A DNA stretch of 5,735 nt from CAYPEL01 sp964409635 (GCA_964409635.1 CAYPEL010000163.1:1-5735), one strand, 5' to 3'; counted from the first letter of the stretch, positions 1 to 5,735 are shown. Numbers and translations: made by a program. The notes: generated by a model from the letters alone, not told the origin.

Positions 1-141
1 GCCCTTCGGGTCAGTTTGTCAACGCCCACGGACTGCGTTGCGCCCCTTGGCAAGGGAGCGGCCATTGCCGGCGAGACGCGCCTTGCCGTGAACGTTGACA
101 AACTGACTGAACCCGTCATTATCATGTTGAAGGACTACTAG
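1..141 (+). other. Partial open frame through the palindrome, convergent with rbfA (46 codons, unidentified)
   Basis: Reading from base 1 on the plus strand gives 46 codons ending in TAG at 139-141, with a tail reading VDKLTEPVIIMLKDY. The frame is open at the window edge, so the start is not seen. The minus strand is also open across the same bases, from an ATG at 126-128 to the edge, and the two translations share VSLST and VDKLT pieces because the DNA is palindromic. Being open on both strands is therefore weak evidence of coding. It may be the end of an element-borne protein or a by-product of GC-rich palindromic sequence. It is not TruB, whose conserved N-terminus is absent in both directions. 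Confidence 0.2.
8..113. repeat. Long imperfect palindrome downstream of rbfA (possible REP/MITE-like element)
   Basis: The arms at 11-31 and 86-106 are reverse complements over 21 bases with two mismatches (positions 25-26); 14 bases (11-24 with 93-106) match perfectly. GGG at 8-10 and CCC at 111-113 continue the symmetry with a 5-base offset. The interior is GC-rich and contains smaller complementary segments such as GGCAAGG and CCTTGCC. The minus strand has no U-tract after the structure, so it is not a standard terminator for rbfA. Size, symmetry and position between operon genes suggest a small non-autonomous repeat. I cannot assign a family, and only one copy is present in this window. 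Confidence 0.65.
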
Positions 142-145
142 TCCT
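131..145. other. 15-base hairpin spanning the rbfA stop and the opposing stop
   Basis: AGGACT (131-136) and AGTCCT (140-145) are perfect reverse complements separated by three bases. The CTAG at 138-141 inside this structure supplies the minus-strand stop of rbfA (138-140) and the plus-strand stop of the opposing frame (139-141). No T-run flanks it, so there is no support for an efficient terminator. Confidence 0.4.
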
Positions 146-512
146 CGTCACCGTCAGGCCGGTCAGATTGAACCGCCGCACTGATCAGCGCGCTCATACG
201 TGCGCCATGTTCCAGCGAGGCATCAATATGGAAATGTAATTGAGGCACCGAACGCATGATCAACCTTTTGCCAAGCATATGCCGCAAATAACCCGCTGCT
301 CCGGCTAATACCTTATGTGATTCTTGCGCCTTGCCGGCATCGCCAAGTGTCGAAAAATAAACTTTCGCGTGTGACAGGTCTCTGGACACGTCCACGCCGG
401 ACACGCTAACCAACCCCAGCCGGGGATCCTGGATTTGCTCGCGGATCAGTACTGAGAGCTCACGCTGGATCTGTTCACTAACGCGGCGGGTTCTGGAAAA
501 TTCTCGAGGCAT
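138..512 (-). CDS. rbfA: Ribosome-binding factor A (30S maturation)
   Basis: RbfA binds free 30S subunits near the 5' helix of 16S rRNA during late maturation and is needed for 17S rRNA processing and cold adaptation. The 124-residue product matches the family throughout. It opens with MPREFSRTRRVSEQIQREL, then IQDPRLGLVSV, a KVYFSTLG strand, the KH-type AxG kink (A72-A73-G74) in GAAGYLRHMLGKRL, and VPQLHFHIDASLEHGARMSALI. The C-terminal tail is short and acidic (PDGDED), making the protein somewhat shorter than E. coli RbfA (133 aa). It lies 42 bases after infB in the same direction, the normal order. No clear Shine-Dalgarno sequence precedes the ATG at 512. Two TAG stops occur in tandem (138-140, 135-137). 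truB, the usual next gene, does not follow. Confidence 0.97.
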   Translation of the reverse strand: MPREFSRTRRVSEQIQRELSVLIREQIQDPRLGLVSVSGVDVSRDLSHAKVYFSTLGDAGKAQESHKVLAGAAGYLRHMLGKRLIMRSVPQLHFHIDASLEHGARMSALISAAVQSDRPDGDED

Positions 513-554
513 ATGGGGAAGTACGTTTTAATGCTTACCGCTATTAACAGGCCA

Positions 555-3104
555 TCAGATGATTGTTCGCGCTTTTTCGACACGTTCAAAAACTTCTATC
601 TGGTCGCCTGGCTTAACATCATTGTAATTTTTTACACCAATACCGCATTCGGTACCCGAGCGTACATCATTGACGTCGTCCTTGAAGCGGCGCAGCGATT
701 CCAATTCACCCTCGTAAATAACCACATTATCACGCAGTACACGAATCGGAGCACTGCGTTTTACCGTACCATCCACAACCATACAACCTGCAATCGCGCC
801 AAGTTTTGGCGAACGGAAGACATCACGCACTTCTGCCAAACCAATAATTTCTTCCGTTACCTCTGGGGATAACATGCCGCTTACAGCGGATTTAATCCGG
901 TCAATGGCATCGTAGATAACGCTGTAGTAGTGCAGATCAATACCTTGCTCATCGACAATACGGCGGGCAGCTGCATCAGCACGCACGTTAAAACCAATCA
1001 TGATGGCATTTGAAGCCACCGCCAGGTTGGCGTCGGTTTCGTTAATACCGCCGACACCACTTGAAACAATTTTTACAGCAACTTCATCATTAACGATAGA
1101 GTCGTCGGTAGTAATCTTAGTCAAGGCATCACGCAAGGCTTCCACACTACCCTGTACATCGGCTTTTAATACAATGTTAAGATTTTCGGCCTGGCCTTTA
1201 CCCATCTGCGAGAAGATATCCAACCGCGCCTGCTGCTGTCTGGCGAGTTTAACTTCACGCAGCCTTTGTTCACGGAATTCGGCAACTTCACGCGCCTTGC
1301 GCTCATCATTAATGACGATTGCGTCGTCACCGGCATTGGGCACTGCAGACAGCCCTAATACCACGACGGGCATTGATGGCCCGGCGGATTCTATCGCAGT
1401 ACCTGACTCATCAAACATGGCCCGCACACGCCCGAATTCCTGACCACTAATAAGTGTATCGCCCTTACGCAAGGTGCCTTGTTGAACCAGCACGGTAGCA
1501 ACAGGGCCGCGGCCTTTATCCAGGCTCGATTCGATAACAATACCTTGGGCCGGTGCATCGATAACTGCCTTTAATTCCAGCAGTTCTGCTTGTAGGGAAA
1601 TCGCTTCGAGTAATGCATCGATACCTTCACCGGTTTTGGCAGATACCGGTATAAACTGAGTATCACCACCCCAGTCGTCCGGAATCACATTATGTTGCGA
1701 TAGCTCGGTTTTCGCCCGCTCGGGGTCAGCGTCAGGTTTGTCAATTTTATTAATCGCGATGATGAGCGGAACATTGCCGGCCTTGCTGTGTTGGATTGCT
1801 TCAATGGTTTGCGGTTTTACACCGTCATCCGCAGCGACAACCAGCACCACGATATCGGTTACCTGGGCACCACGGGCGCGCATGGCGGTAAAGGCGGCAT
1901 GTCCCGGTGTATCGAGAAAGCTGATCATGCCTTTCGGCGTTTCAACATGATAGGCGCCGATGTGCTGAGTGATGCCACCCGCTTCTCCATCAGCCACCCG
2001 GGTAGTACGAATGTAATCAAGTAACGACGTTTTGCCGTGGTCGACATGACCCATAATGGTGACAACTGGCGGCCGAACCACGGCTTCACCGGTTACTTCC
2101 TGGGCCTGTAAAGCTTCAAGTTCGGTTTCCACAGTCTGGGCTTCGACCGGTTTGGCAATGTGCCCCATTTCCTCGACGATCAGTGTCGCTGTATCTTGAT
2201 CGAGGGGCTGATTGATGGTCGTCATCACACCCATTTTCATCAATCCCTTGATGATTTCAGCTGCTTTGATAGACATTTTTTGAGCTAAATCAGAAACAGT
2301 AATCGATTCCGGAATTTCCACTTCATGGATAACGGGCGCAGTTGGCCGTTCGAAACCGTGGTCGCCGGAAGGCGTAATGGATACCGAAGAACGCCTGCGC
2401 TTTTTCTTTTTACGACGCCCACTTTTACTGGTATCTACGTGTAATTCTTTACGCCCATATTTGGTATGTTTTTCATCGTCTTTCTGGCCTTTGTGTTTAC
2501 GGCCATCCGCCGTCTTCTGTTGCTGAGCTTCGCTCTCAGCACGGGCTTGCGCCACCGCTTGTTTGCGCTGGTCTGCTTCAGCCTTACGGCTTTCTGCTTC
2601 CTGTAATTTAACTTTATCTTCAGCCCGTTGTTTTTCCTCTTCCACTTTACGCGCAGCTTCTTTCTCAGCGCGATCCAACGCATCTTTCTCTTGCTGGCGT
2701 TGTTGTTTGCGCTCGGCGAGCAATTGGGCTTTTTCTTCCGCCTCCTTGTCCAGGCGGTCTTTCTCTTCGGCAACCAGGTCAGCGCGTTTTACGTAAGTGC
2801 GTTTTTTTCTCACCTCGACACTGACAGTTTTGGCCTTACTCGCCGCACTGCCACGCGATACTGTATTCTTCAACTCGCTGTGGGTTTTGCGTTTAAGCGT
2901 GACTTTCTTTGGCTGTGAGACGGAAATGGGGTCTGACTTGCCGTGACTTTTTCTCAAAAAAGTCAGCAGTTGCATTTTTTCCTTATCGCTGATGGTTTCA
3001 TCCGCATCGGAAATCGCCAATCCTGCTTCATCGAGCTGGGTTAACAGCCGGTCGACTGGCAAGCCAACCACATCAGCAAATTGTCGTATTGTTACATCCG
3101 TCAT
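555..3104 (-). CDS. infB: Translation initiation factor IF-2
   Basis: IF2 is the GTPase that places fMet-tRNA on the 30S P site and promotes 50S joining. The 849-residue product has an IF2 N-terminal domain (about 1-50) and a basic KKVTLKRK segment (66-73). A Lys/Glu/Gln/Arg-rich, probably helical linker covers about 100-235. A second IF2-N domain lies at about 265-315. The GTPase domain shows G1 GHVDHGKT (352-359), G2 GGITQHIG (376-383), G3 DTPGH (398-402), G4 NKID (452-455) and G5 SAK (488-490). Domains II, III and the C-terminal fMet-tRNA-binding region follow, ending with SGTECGIGVKNYNDVKPGD and a RVEKARTII tail. Length is close to E. coli IF2 (890 aa). The ATG at 3104 is preceded by GGAG (3115-3118) with a 10-base spacer. 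It starts 25 bases after nusA. No frameshift or missing catalytic residue is seen. Confidence 0.99.
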   Translation of the reverse strand: MTDVTIRQFADVVGLPVDRLLTQLDEAGLAISDADETISDKEKMQLLTFLRKSHGKSDPISVSQPKKVTLKRKTHSELKNTVSRGSAASKAKTVSVEVRKKRTYVKRADLVAEEKDRLDKEAEEKAQLLAERKQQRQQEKDALDRAEKEAARKVEEEKQRAEDKVKLQEAESRKAEADQRKQAVAQARAESEAQQQKTADGRKHKGQKDDEKHTKYGRKELHVDTSKSGRRKKKKRRRSSVSITPSGDHGFERPTAPVIHEVEIPESITVSDLAQKMSIKAAEIIKGLMKMGVMTTINQPLDQDTATLIVEEMGHIAKPVEAQTVETELEALQAQEVTGEAVVRPPVVTIMGHVDHGKTSLLDYIRTTRVADGEAGGITQHIGAYHVETPKGMISFLDTPGHAAFTAMRARGAQVTDIVVLVVAADDGVKPQTIEAIQHSKAGNVPLIIAINKIDKPDADPERAKTELSQHNVIPDDWGGDTQFIPVSAKTGEGIDALLEAISLQAELLELKAVIDAPAQGIVIESSLDKGRGPVATVLVQQGTLRKGDTLISGQEFGRVRAMFDESGTAIESAGPSMPVVVLGLSAVPNAGDDAIVINDERKAREVAEFREQRLREVKLARQQQARLDIFSQMGKGQAENLNIVLKADVQGSVEALRDALTKITTDDSIVNDEVAVKIVSSGVGGINETDANLAVASNAIMIGFNVRADAAARRIVDEQGIDLHYYSVIYDAIDRIKSAVSGMLSPEVTEEIIGLAEVRDVFRSPKLGAIAGCMVVDGTVKRSAPIRVLRDNVVIYEGELESLRRFKDDVNDVRSGTECGIGVKNYNDVKPGDQIEVFERVEKARTII

Positions 3105-3129
3105 TGTCAGGCGTCTCCGGGAAAATCAA

Positions 3130-4665
3130 TCAACCCTGTTCTTGTTCTGCAAACCAGGGTGCACGTGCGGTCATGATTAGTTTGCCCGCGAGTTCTTCAT
3201 CCATGCCTTCGATGTCCATCAACTCATCCACCGCCTGTTCGGCCAGATCTTCCATGGTGATGACACCTATTGCTGCCAGCTTGTAGGCCATATCACGTTC
3301 CATGCCTTCCATTGTCAGCAAATCTTCAGCAGGCTCGGTGCCACCTAACCCTTCTTCTGTGGCGATAGCGCGCGTCAGCAACACATCGCGCGCCCGGCCC
3401 CTCAACTCTTCAACGATGGCTTCTTCAAATTCCTCGATTTGGAGTAACTCACTGTTTGGCACATAGGCAATTTCTTCGACGGTAGAAAATCCTTCCTGCA
3501 CCAGGATGACGGCCACCTCTTCATCAACATCCAGATCTTCCATAAACAGCTTTTGTAACGTAGCGGCTTCTTCTTCAGATTTTTCTTCGGCCTGGGATTC
3601 GTCCATTACGTTTAGATCCCAGCCGGTCAGCTGACTGGCCAGCCGCACATTTTGTCCACCCCGGCCGATCGCCTGGGAGAGTTGTTCCGAACCGACAGCG
3701 ACATCCATGCTGTGCTTGTCTTCATCAACCACAATCGAGACCACTTCCGCTGGAGACATGGCGTTAATGACAAACTGGGCCGGGTTATCATCCCATAGAA
3801 TGATGTCAACCCGCTCACCCGCTAATTCTGTTGAAACGGTTTGTACCCGCGAGCCACGCATCCCGACACAGGCACCGACGGGGTCAATGCGGGGGTCGTT
3901 GGATCTAACCGCAATCTTTGCACGCAAACCCGGATCCCGTGCCGCGCCAAGAATTTCAATTAATTCCTGGCCAACTTCCGGCACTTCCAGTTTGAAGAGT
4001 TCAATCAAGAACTCAGACGCAATACGGCTAACAAACAGTTGTGGCCCGCGCACCTCTGAACGCACTTCCCGTAAATAGCCCCGCAGCCGGTCTCCAGGAC
4101 GAACCGCTTCGCGCGGCACCATCTCTTCACGAAAGATGACGGCTTCGGCATTGGAACCCAGATCCAGGTATACGTTGCCGCGCTCGACCCGTTTAACGAT
4201 CCCGTTAACCAGTTCACCTACCCGGTCTTCATAAGCTTCAACCACTTGCGCACGTTCGGCTTCACGGACTTTTTGCACAATAACCTGTTTGGCTGTTTGA
4301 GCGCCTATACGGCCGAATTCAACGGATTCCAGGGGTTCTTCCACATAGTCACCGAGCTGGATATCCGGCTGCGTTTTCTGCGCCTCTTGCAGCAGAATCT
4401 GACGCGAGGGATGTTGAAAACCGGCGTCTTCATCCTCTTCATCCGGAGGCACATCATCCGGCGCCTCTTCAACTACCTGCCAGCGGCGAAAAGAAGCATA
4501 CTCGCCCGAGTCGCGATCAATCTCGACACGCGCTTCGATATCTTCTTCGTGGCGTTTTTTTGTTGCCGATGCCAGCGCAGCTTCAATGGCGCCAAAAATG
4601 ACGTCCTTACTGACACCCTTTTCATTTGAAACGGCATCCACAACCAATAAAATTTCTTTACCCAT
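3130..4665 (-). CDS. nusA: Transcription termination/antitermination factor NusA
   Basis: NusA binds RNA polymerase near the RNA exit channel. It modulates pausing, intrinsic and Rho-dependent termination, and rRNA antitermination. The 511-residue protein has the RNAP-binding N-terminal domain (about 1-140, MGKEILLVVDAVSNEKGV...), an S1 domain (about 146-213) and KH1 with DPVGACVGMRGSRVQ (261-275). KH2 follows with IGRGGQNVRLAS (333-344), and then an acidic linker. The two acidic repeats lie at about 375-430 and 445-505, each with a helix-hairpin-helix-like sequence. The tandem acidic repeats are typical of gamma- and betaproteobacteria. An acidic stretch rich in Asp/Glu/Pro (about 68-81) makes the N-terminal domain longer than I recall for E. 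coli. AGGAA (4671-4675) lies five bases before the ATG at 4665. The gene begins 23 bases after rimP. Confidence 0.99.
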   Translation of the reverse strand: MGKEILLVVDAVSNEKGVSKDVIFGAIEAALASATKKRHEEDIEARVEIDRDSGEYASFRRWQVVEEAPDDVPPDEEDEDAGFQHPSRQILLQEAQKTQPDIQLGDYVEEPLESVEFGRIGAQTAKQVIVQKVREAERAQVVEAYEDRVGELVNGIVKRVERGNVYLDLGSNAEAVIFREEMVPREAVRPGDRLRGYLREVRSEVRGPQLFVSRIASEFLIELFKLEVPEVGQELIEILGAARDPGLRAKIAVRSNDPRIDPVGACVGMRGSRVQTVSTELAGERVDIILWDDNPAQFVINAMSPAEVVSIVVDEDKHSMDVAVGSEQLSQAIGRGGQNVRLASQLTGWDLNVMDESQAEEKSEEEAATLQKLFMEDLDVDEEVAVILVQEGFSTVEEIAYVPNSELLQIEEFEEAIVEELRGRARDVLLTRAIATEEGLGGTEPAEDLLTMEGMERDMAYKLAAIGVITMEDLAEQAVDELMDIEGMDEELAGKLIMTARAPWFAEQEQG

Positions 4666-4688
4666 TCCGATTCCTCAGACCGAGATAC

Positions 4689-5138
4689 TCAATAGTTTGG
4701 CACCAGTTTTGCCTGATCAATATGATCCAGCGAAAAACTGAACTCTTGCCCTTCGGCACTAACAATAACCTGCTCTGCTTGCAGTCCTACCAATAAACCC
4801 CTGAACTTGCGCCTGCCTTCAAAGGGCACGGTCAGTTTCAGTGACACCTGCTCGCCTGCAAAACGTTTAAAATCATCCGCTTTGAACAAGGGCCGCTCCA
4901 GCCCTGGCGATGAGACTTCCAGTGAATACTGACCGGAAATAGGATCCTCAACATCGAGCAGCCCACTCACTTGATAGCTAACTGCCTGGCAATCCTCAAC
5001 ACCAATTCCGTCGGCGTGATCAATATAGACACGCAGCAAGCCACGGCTTAATTCCACACCCACCAGTTCATAGCCAAGCGCGGCTACCGCGGGTTCAATT
5101 AAATTGCGTAATTGGGCCGGTTCTCTCGGCATATCCAT
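4689..5138 (-). CDS. rimP: Ribosome maturation factor RimP
   Basis: RimP acts early in 30S assembly, helping uptake of uS12 and neighbouring proteins. From the ATG at 5138 the product is 149 residues, matching E. coli RimP (150 aa). The N-terminal alpha/beta domain contains LIEPAVAALGYELVGVEL (13-30), the LRVYIDH strand (35-41) and the family signature YSLEVSSPGLERPL (71-84). The C-terminal SH3/Sm-like barrel follows (about 86-149), ending in DHIDQAKLVPNY. The frame is open upstream to a GTG at 5171, but those extra codons would lie inside the leader hairpin and its T-tract, so I prefer ATG 5138. ATG 5132 (MPREPAQL) is an equally plausible alternative. Neither ATG has a strong Shine-Dalgarno sequence. 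It is the first gene of the operon, 23 bases before nusA. Confidence 0.97.
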   Translation of the reverse strand: MDMPREPAQLRNLIEPAVAALGYELVGVELSRGLLRVYIDHADGIGVEDCQAVSYQVSGLLDVEDPISGQYSLEVSSPGLERPLFKADDFKRFAGEQVSLKLTVPFEGRRKFRGLLVGLQAEQVIVSAEGQEFSFSLDHIDQAKLVPNY

Positions 5139-5143
5139 CGACC

Positions 5144-5175
5144 AAAAACAAAAAATGGGCACAAGGCCCACTTCT
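5144..5175 (-). terminator. Rho-independent terminator/attenuator in the rimP leader
   Basis: On the minus strand TGGGC (5166-5170) pairs with GCCCA (5156-5160) around the loop CTTGT (5161-5165). The stem extends through a G-U and two A-U pairs. It is followed by TTTTTT, G, TTTTT (5155 down to 5144). This is a textbook intrinsic terminator fold, placed between the promoter and the rimP start. It may end transcripts arriving from upstream, attenuate the operon, or both. A leader segment AGGCC just upstream could pair with GGCCT in the 5' arm as a weak competing fold; that is inference. Confidence 0.75.
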
Positions 5176-5226
5176 ATAACACATTGACCCGGCCTGCTAG
5201 CCCAGTCACTTCAGAAAGCGCGAAAA

Positions 5227-5235
5227 ATTATATCA
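5227..5235 (-). promoter_or_regulatory. Extended -10 promoter for the rimP-nusA-infB-rbfA operon
   Basis: The minus strand reads TGATATAAT, a full extended -10 element (TGn at 5235-5233, TATAAT at 5232-5227). At a 17-base spacing the -35 position reads TGTTTT (5255-5250), a poor match, which suits an extended -10 promoter. The expected start is near 5220, in a stretch reading TTTTTCGCGC. The CGCG after the -10 resembles the GC-rich discriminators of growth-rate-controlled promoters. An 8-base palindrome CTGGCCAG (5238-5245) sits in the spacer. No protein binding is shown by the sequence alone. Confidence 0.6.
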
Positions 5236-5245
5236 GACTGGCCAG

Positions 5246-5464
5246 CTAAAAAACAGGAGTCTTTTCTAATGTGAAATGAGTCAGAAACCGGTCTCGAAGC
5301 TGTTCATGCTGGGAAGGATGAAAACCCTCATGAAACTCGAAGACTTTACGACGATCGCCCAGTACCGCAAGACCGGTCAGCTCAAGCCCCGCCAGCACAC
5401 GGTGGCGAGTTTTGCGCAGAAATGCAAAGCCAGGGAATCTGTAAGCGTTACTTGCAGCGATCAA
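5246..5464 (-). CDS. Unidentified 72-codon frame, possibly the 3' end of a decayed gene
   Basis: I do not recognise this protein. From a TTG at 5464 it reads 72 residues, including AYRFPGFAFLRKTRHRVLAG, GDRRKVFEFHEGFHPSQHEQL and a C-terminal FLTHFTLEKTPVF. There is no membrane segment, signal peptide or obvious catalytic motif. The codon choice looks plausible for a real gene, but there is no ribosome-binding site. The frame continues a little upstream of the TTG, into the broken second gene of the neighbouring remnant. It ends at TAG 5246-5248, just before the rimP promoter. It could be the surviving C-terminus of a gene that lost its 5' part, or chance. A plus-strand frame across the same bases (from about 5276) is equally anonymous. 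Confidence 0.25.
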   Translation of the reverse strand: MIAASNAYRFPGFAFLRKTRHRVLAGLELTGLAVLGDRRKVFEFHEGFHPSQHEQLRDRFLTHFTLEKTPVF

Positions 5465-5526
5465 GCAGGGTCTGGTTTTTTATCATTGGTGAAAAAGGAC
5501 AGATCGGTTTCATGACTGGCCATCAT
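5461..5526 (-). pseudogene. 5' fragment of a second cassette gene (helicase-like N-terminus), broken by a frameshift
   Basis: AAGGAG ends at 5530, just before tandem ATGs at 5526 and 5523; the second has the better spacing (six bases). From 5523 the frame reads MASHETDLSFFTNDKKPDPA and stops at TGA 5463-5461. If one A is dropped from the six-A run (plus-strand Ts at 5476-5481), the same DNA reads DKNQTLLDRCK before a TAA at 5450-5448. LSFFTND followed by TLLDR resembles, from memory, the start of PLD-like/SNF2-type helicases found beside excisionase-like proteins in restriction-like cassettes. The start overlaps the end of the upstream HTH remnant by 14 bases, implying original translational coupling. 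No helicase motifs remain. Confidence 0.45.
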
Positions 5527-5735
5527 GATCTCCTTTCAGCTTGGCCCTGCTCCCCTGATCAGCTCCGCCTGCTTTCTCCCACGTATAAACCGCATCTTTT
5601 TTGAACTTCCAGAGTCGACCCATCCTGTGGGCGGGCATGTAAGCAGCAGTACTAATGTCCTGACCTAAGTGACTGAAAAACAAGGAAACTGCCGAGATTG
5701 GAAAAGTCCTGAAAGCTTTGCGAACCCTGGGTCTA
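5510..5735 (-). pseudogene. Excisionase-family (HTH_17/MerR-like) DNA-binding protein, C-terminal remnant
   Basis: The minus-strand frame ends at TGA 5512-5510 and is open to the window edge (74 residues visible). From the Met at 5638 it reads MPAHRMGRLWKFKKDAVYTW and then EKAGGADQGS. This matches the second half of excisionase-family HTH domains, where PAHR-GRLW-F--DEV--W contacts DNA. The residues before it (about 32, ending HLGQDISTAAY) do not form the expected HTH: a normal protein has roughly 'HLGVSKDTVYRWI-KKG' before MPAHR. HLG is present but about six residues are missing or replaced. I read this as a truncated or rearranged gene; an alternative is a divergent short protein starting at 5638. 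Family call is fairly secure, pseudogene status less so. Confidence 0.55.

Noticed and set aside
11..106. Integron attC site formed by the inverted TTTGTCAACG/CGTTGACAAA arms
   Set aside because: The core sites do not fit RYYYAAC and GTTRRRY (the arms give TGTCAAC and GTTGACA), and there is no integrase or cassette array in view.
1..137. Start of truB downstream of rbfA
   Set aside because: The minus-strand frames show none of the conserved TruB N-terminus (GxxxLDKPxGxTS); the only long frame reads MIMTGSVSLST.
1000..1443. Plus-strand open frames inside infB and nusA (for example 1000-1443, 513-872, 3707-4078)
   Set aside because: They are antisense to well-conserved coding sequence, show no family resemblance, and are explained by codon bias of the genes below them.
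2435..2773. 112-codon minus-strand frame inside infB
   Set aside because: It is an out-of-frame reading of the Lys/Glu-rich IF2 linker, giving a low-complexity Arg/Lys peptide.
5139..5171. GTG at 5171 as the rimP start
   Set aside because: The extra 11 codons lie in the terminator stem and its T-tract, and the remaining 149 residues already match the family length.
5172..5330. A tRNA (metY or tRNA-Leu) upstream of rimP
   Set aside because: No cloverleaf arms, GGTTCAAATCC-type T-loop or CCA end could be found on either strand.
5236..5522. Nine-base direct repeat GACTGGCCA at 5236-5244 and 5514-5522 as a target-site duplication
   Set aside because: A 9-base match is likely by chance in a region of this size and no element ends adjoin it.

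Overview
The window holds the conserved nusA-infB operon block of a gammaproteobacterium, read entirely on the minus strand: rimP (right), then nusA, infB and rbfA (left). NusA has tandem C-terminal acidic repeats, and IF2 is long (849 aa) with a gammaproteobacterial-type charged N-terminal extension. RimP, NusA and RbfA also resemble the E. coli proteins, which supports the class assignment. I cannot name a genus. All four core genes are intact and tightly spaced (gaps of roughly 20 to 45 bases), as expected for one transcription unit. Together they encode a 30S maturation factor (RimP), a transcription elongation/termination factor (NusA), an initiation factor (IF2) and a second 30S maturation factor (RbfA).

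Right flank (about 5145-5735, upstream of the operon): rimP is preceded by a good extended -10 promoter (5227-5235, minus strand) and then a GC-rich hairpin with a U-tract just before the rimP start. This looks like a leader attenuator. No tRNA (metY or tRNA-Leu) or secG is found here, although those genes often precede rimP in gammaproteobacteria. Instead there are decayed pieces of an accessory cassette on the minus strand: the C-terminal half of an excisionase-family (MerR-like HTH) DNA-binding protein, and overlapping it the first residues of a second gene, broken after about 20 codons. The start of that second protein (LSFFTND, then LLDR in a shifted frame) resembles what I recall of the N-termini of PLD-like/SNF2-type helicases encoded next to such excisionase-like proteins. 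A 72-codon unidentified frame lies between this remnant and the promoter.

Left flank (1-137, downstream of rbfA): truB, the usual next gene, does not start here. The 137 bases contain a long imperfect palindrome (21-base arms, two mismatches, at 11-31 and 86-106) that looks like a small non-autonomous repeat or mobile element. Both strands are open through it, and the plus-strand frame ends in a stop that overlaps the rbfA stop.

The operon itself is ordinary housekeeping DNA. The unusual content is in the two flanks, where the expected neighbours are replaced by a palindromic repeat on one side and a degraded mobile or defence-like cassette on the other.
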